Origin: an uncultured Collinsella sp.
GTDB lineage: Bacteria > Actinomycetota > Coriobacteriia > Coriobacteriales > Coriobacteriaceae
Length of the DNA stretch: 6,532 nt
Assembly: GCA_937896835.1 (NCBI GenBank)
Contig: CALBOJ010000136.1
Span: forward strand, 1-6,532
Reading direction: 5' to 3'
How positions within the stretch are numbered: the first letter of the stretch is position 1; every line of letters begins with the position of its first letter. This document shows, in pieces, positions 5,686-6,532 of this stretch. The notes beneath the pieces are model-generated. The model was not told where the DNA came from and made no database searches. It was given only the letters and a program-made list of their open reading frames with translations. The translations under genes were made by a program, and so were the position numbers.

Positions 5686-6532
5686 ATGGATGCAGGAAAA
5701 GCAACGATAAGCGGCGTGTTCAACGGATCGCGCCTGCTCGAAATACCTTTTTACCAAAGGGCGTACGTCTGGGGAGAAGAGCAATGGGAGCGTTTCCTCG
5801 GCGACATGGAGTTCGTCACGGCCTCGAAGCGGCCCTATTTCCTGGGCTCCATCATCCTGAAGCAGGCCTCCTCCGGCAACACCTGGTCCGAGGTCTCCGA
5901 GGTTCGCACCGTCATCGACGGCCAGCAGCGACTCACGACCATGGTCATCTTCTTCAAGGCACTCTGTGCAAAAAACGGCACCAACAATTTGTTTGAGCGA
6001 GATTTCGTCCTGGAGACCGGCGATGTCGCCTTGCGGCACGGCAAGTACGACCGGCAGGATTTCGAAAAGGTCGTCAGCGCCACGGGCTGCGAACCCCTCG
6101 AGGGCTCCTCGGCCATCGTCCTTGCCTACAACTACTTCCTCAAGAATATCGACCCGGAGAAGGTCGACAGGAACACGATCAAGTCGAACGTCCAGTTCGT
6201 CTGCATCGACCTTACCGAGGGCGAGGACGAGCAGCAGATATTCGACACCATCAACTCGCTCGGGGTGCGCCTGACGACGGCGGAGCTCCTCAAGAACTAC
6301 TTCTTCAACCGCGAGAACGAGCAGGCGTTCAAGGAGTGCTGGGAAGACGTCTTCGAGCCCACGGCTGAGAAGAGGGAGTATTGGGAGCAGGAGATCGTTA
6401 CCGGGCGCATCAAGCGCACGCTCGTCGACCTCTTCTTCGACGCGTTCCTCCAGATTCTGGTCCAGGACAAGAGGCGTGGCGTCACGACCGAGGACAAGCT
6501 CTTCTATTCGCGCACGTCCAACCTCTTCCAGT
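5686..6532 (+). CDS. DUF262 (GmrS-type) domain protein, N-terminal part (runs off right edge)
   Basis: From the ATG at 5686 the frame stays open for 282 codons to the edge. It carries the DUF262 signatures: IPFYQRAYVW (20-29), DGQQRLTT (78-85) and FDTINSLGVRLTTAELLKNY (186-205). DUF262 is the N-terminal domain of GmrSD and of related proteins such as SspE. It has a ParB/Srx-like fold, and the DGQQR motif takes part in NTP binding or hydrolysis. A DUF1524 HNH-type nuclease domain often follows; it would lie beyond the window. Related proteins restrict phage with modified DNA, or sense phosphorothioate marks. The start is the first Met before the IPFYQR block, with AGGG about 8 bases upstream. 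It lies 51 bases after the DUF4238 gene on the same strand, consistent with one defence island. The exact subfamily cannot be told from this half. Confidence 0.88.
   Translation, partial: MDAGKATISGVFNGSRLLEIPFYQRAYVWGEEQWERFLGDMEFVTASKRPYFLGSIILKQASSGNTWSEVSEVRTVIDGQQRLTTMVIFFKALCAKNGTNNLFERDFVLETGDVALRHGKYDRQDFEKVVSATGCEPLEGSSAIVLAYNYFLKNIDPEKVDRNTIKSNVQFVCIDLTEGEDEQQIFDTINSLGVRLTTAELLKNYFFNRENEQAFKECWEDVFEPTAEKREYWEQEIVTGRIKRTLVDLFFDAFLQILVQDKRRGVTTEDKLFYSRTSNLFQ

Noticed and set aside
1..6532. CRISPR arrays, tRNA or rRNA genes
   Set aside because: No regularly spaced repeats, cloverleaf-like segments or ribosomal RNA sequence were seen.

Overview
The window is a junction between two pieces of DNA with different composition. 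Bases 1 to about 770 are AT-rich and Firmicutes-like. They carry the first 38 codons and the whole regulatory leader of a tet(W)-type tetracycline ribosomal protection gene, read leftwards. From about 800 to the end the DNA is GC-rich, with C/G-ending codons and many CTC, GAG, CGC, AAG and GTC codons, as in gut or oral Actinobacteria. A Coriobacteriia host (Collinsella/Olsenella type) or Bifidobacterium would fit both this codon use and the presence of tet(W). This host guess rests on composition only.

Layout, left to right. (1) 1-437, minus strand: tet(W) 5' end and its leader, with a promoter, a seven-codon ORF (MRQGILK), a long inverted repeat, a terminator-like hairpin, a 14-codon leader peptide, a strong attenuator hairpin and a ribosome binding site. 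(2) 438 to about 775: no recognisable gene, but two strong palindromes; this is flank of the tet(W)-bearing segment. (3) About 776-1441, plus strand: the C-terminal third of a type III DNA methyltransferase (Mod), starting almost exactly at its SAM-binding motif I. The N-terminal two thirds, including the catalytic DPPY-type motif and the target recognition domain, are absent. (4) 1443-4505: a full-length type III restriction subunit (Res, 1020 aa) with helicase motifs and a C-terminal PD-(D/E)xK nuclease. (5) 4507-5634: a DUF4238 protein of unknown function, one base after res. (6) 5686 to the right edge: the N-terminal 282 residues of a DUF262 (GmrS-type) protein.

From mod onward the genes share one strand and are packed as an operon or defence island: a type III restriction-modification pair, an unknown DUF4238 protein, and a probable modification-dependent or NTP-dependent restriction factor. 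The simplest reading is that a tet(W)-carrying mobile segment inserted into, or recombined with, mod. This would have removed the methyltransferase and the operon's original promoter and left res without its partner. The point of most interest is the tight pairing of the DUF4238 gene with res and the neighbouring DUF262 gene, and whether these still work after loss of Mod.
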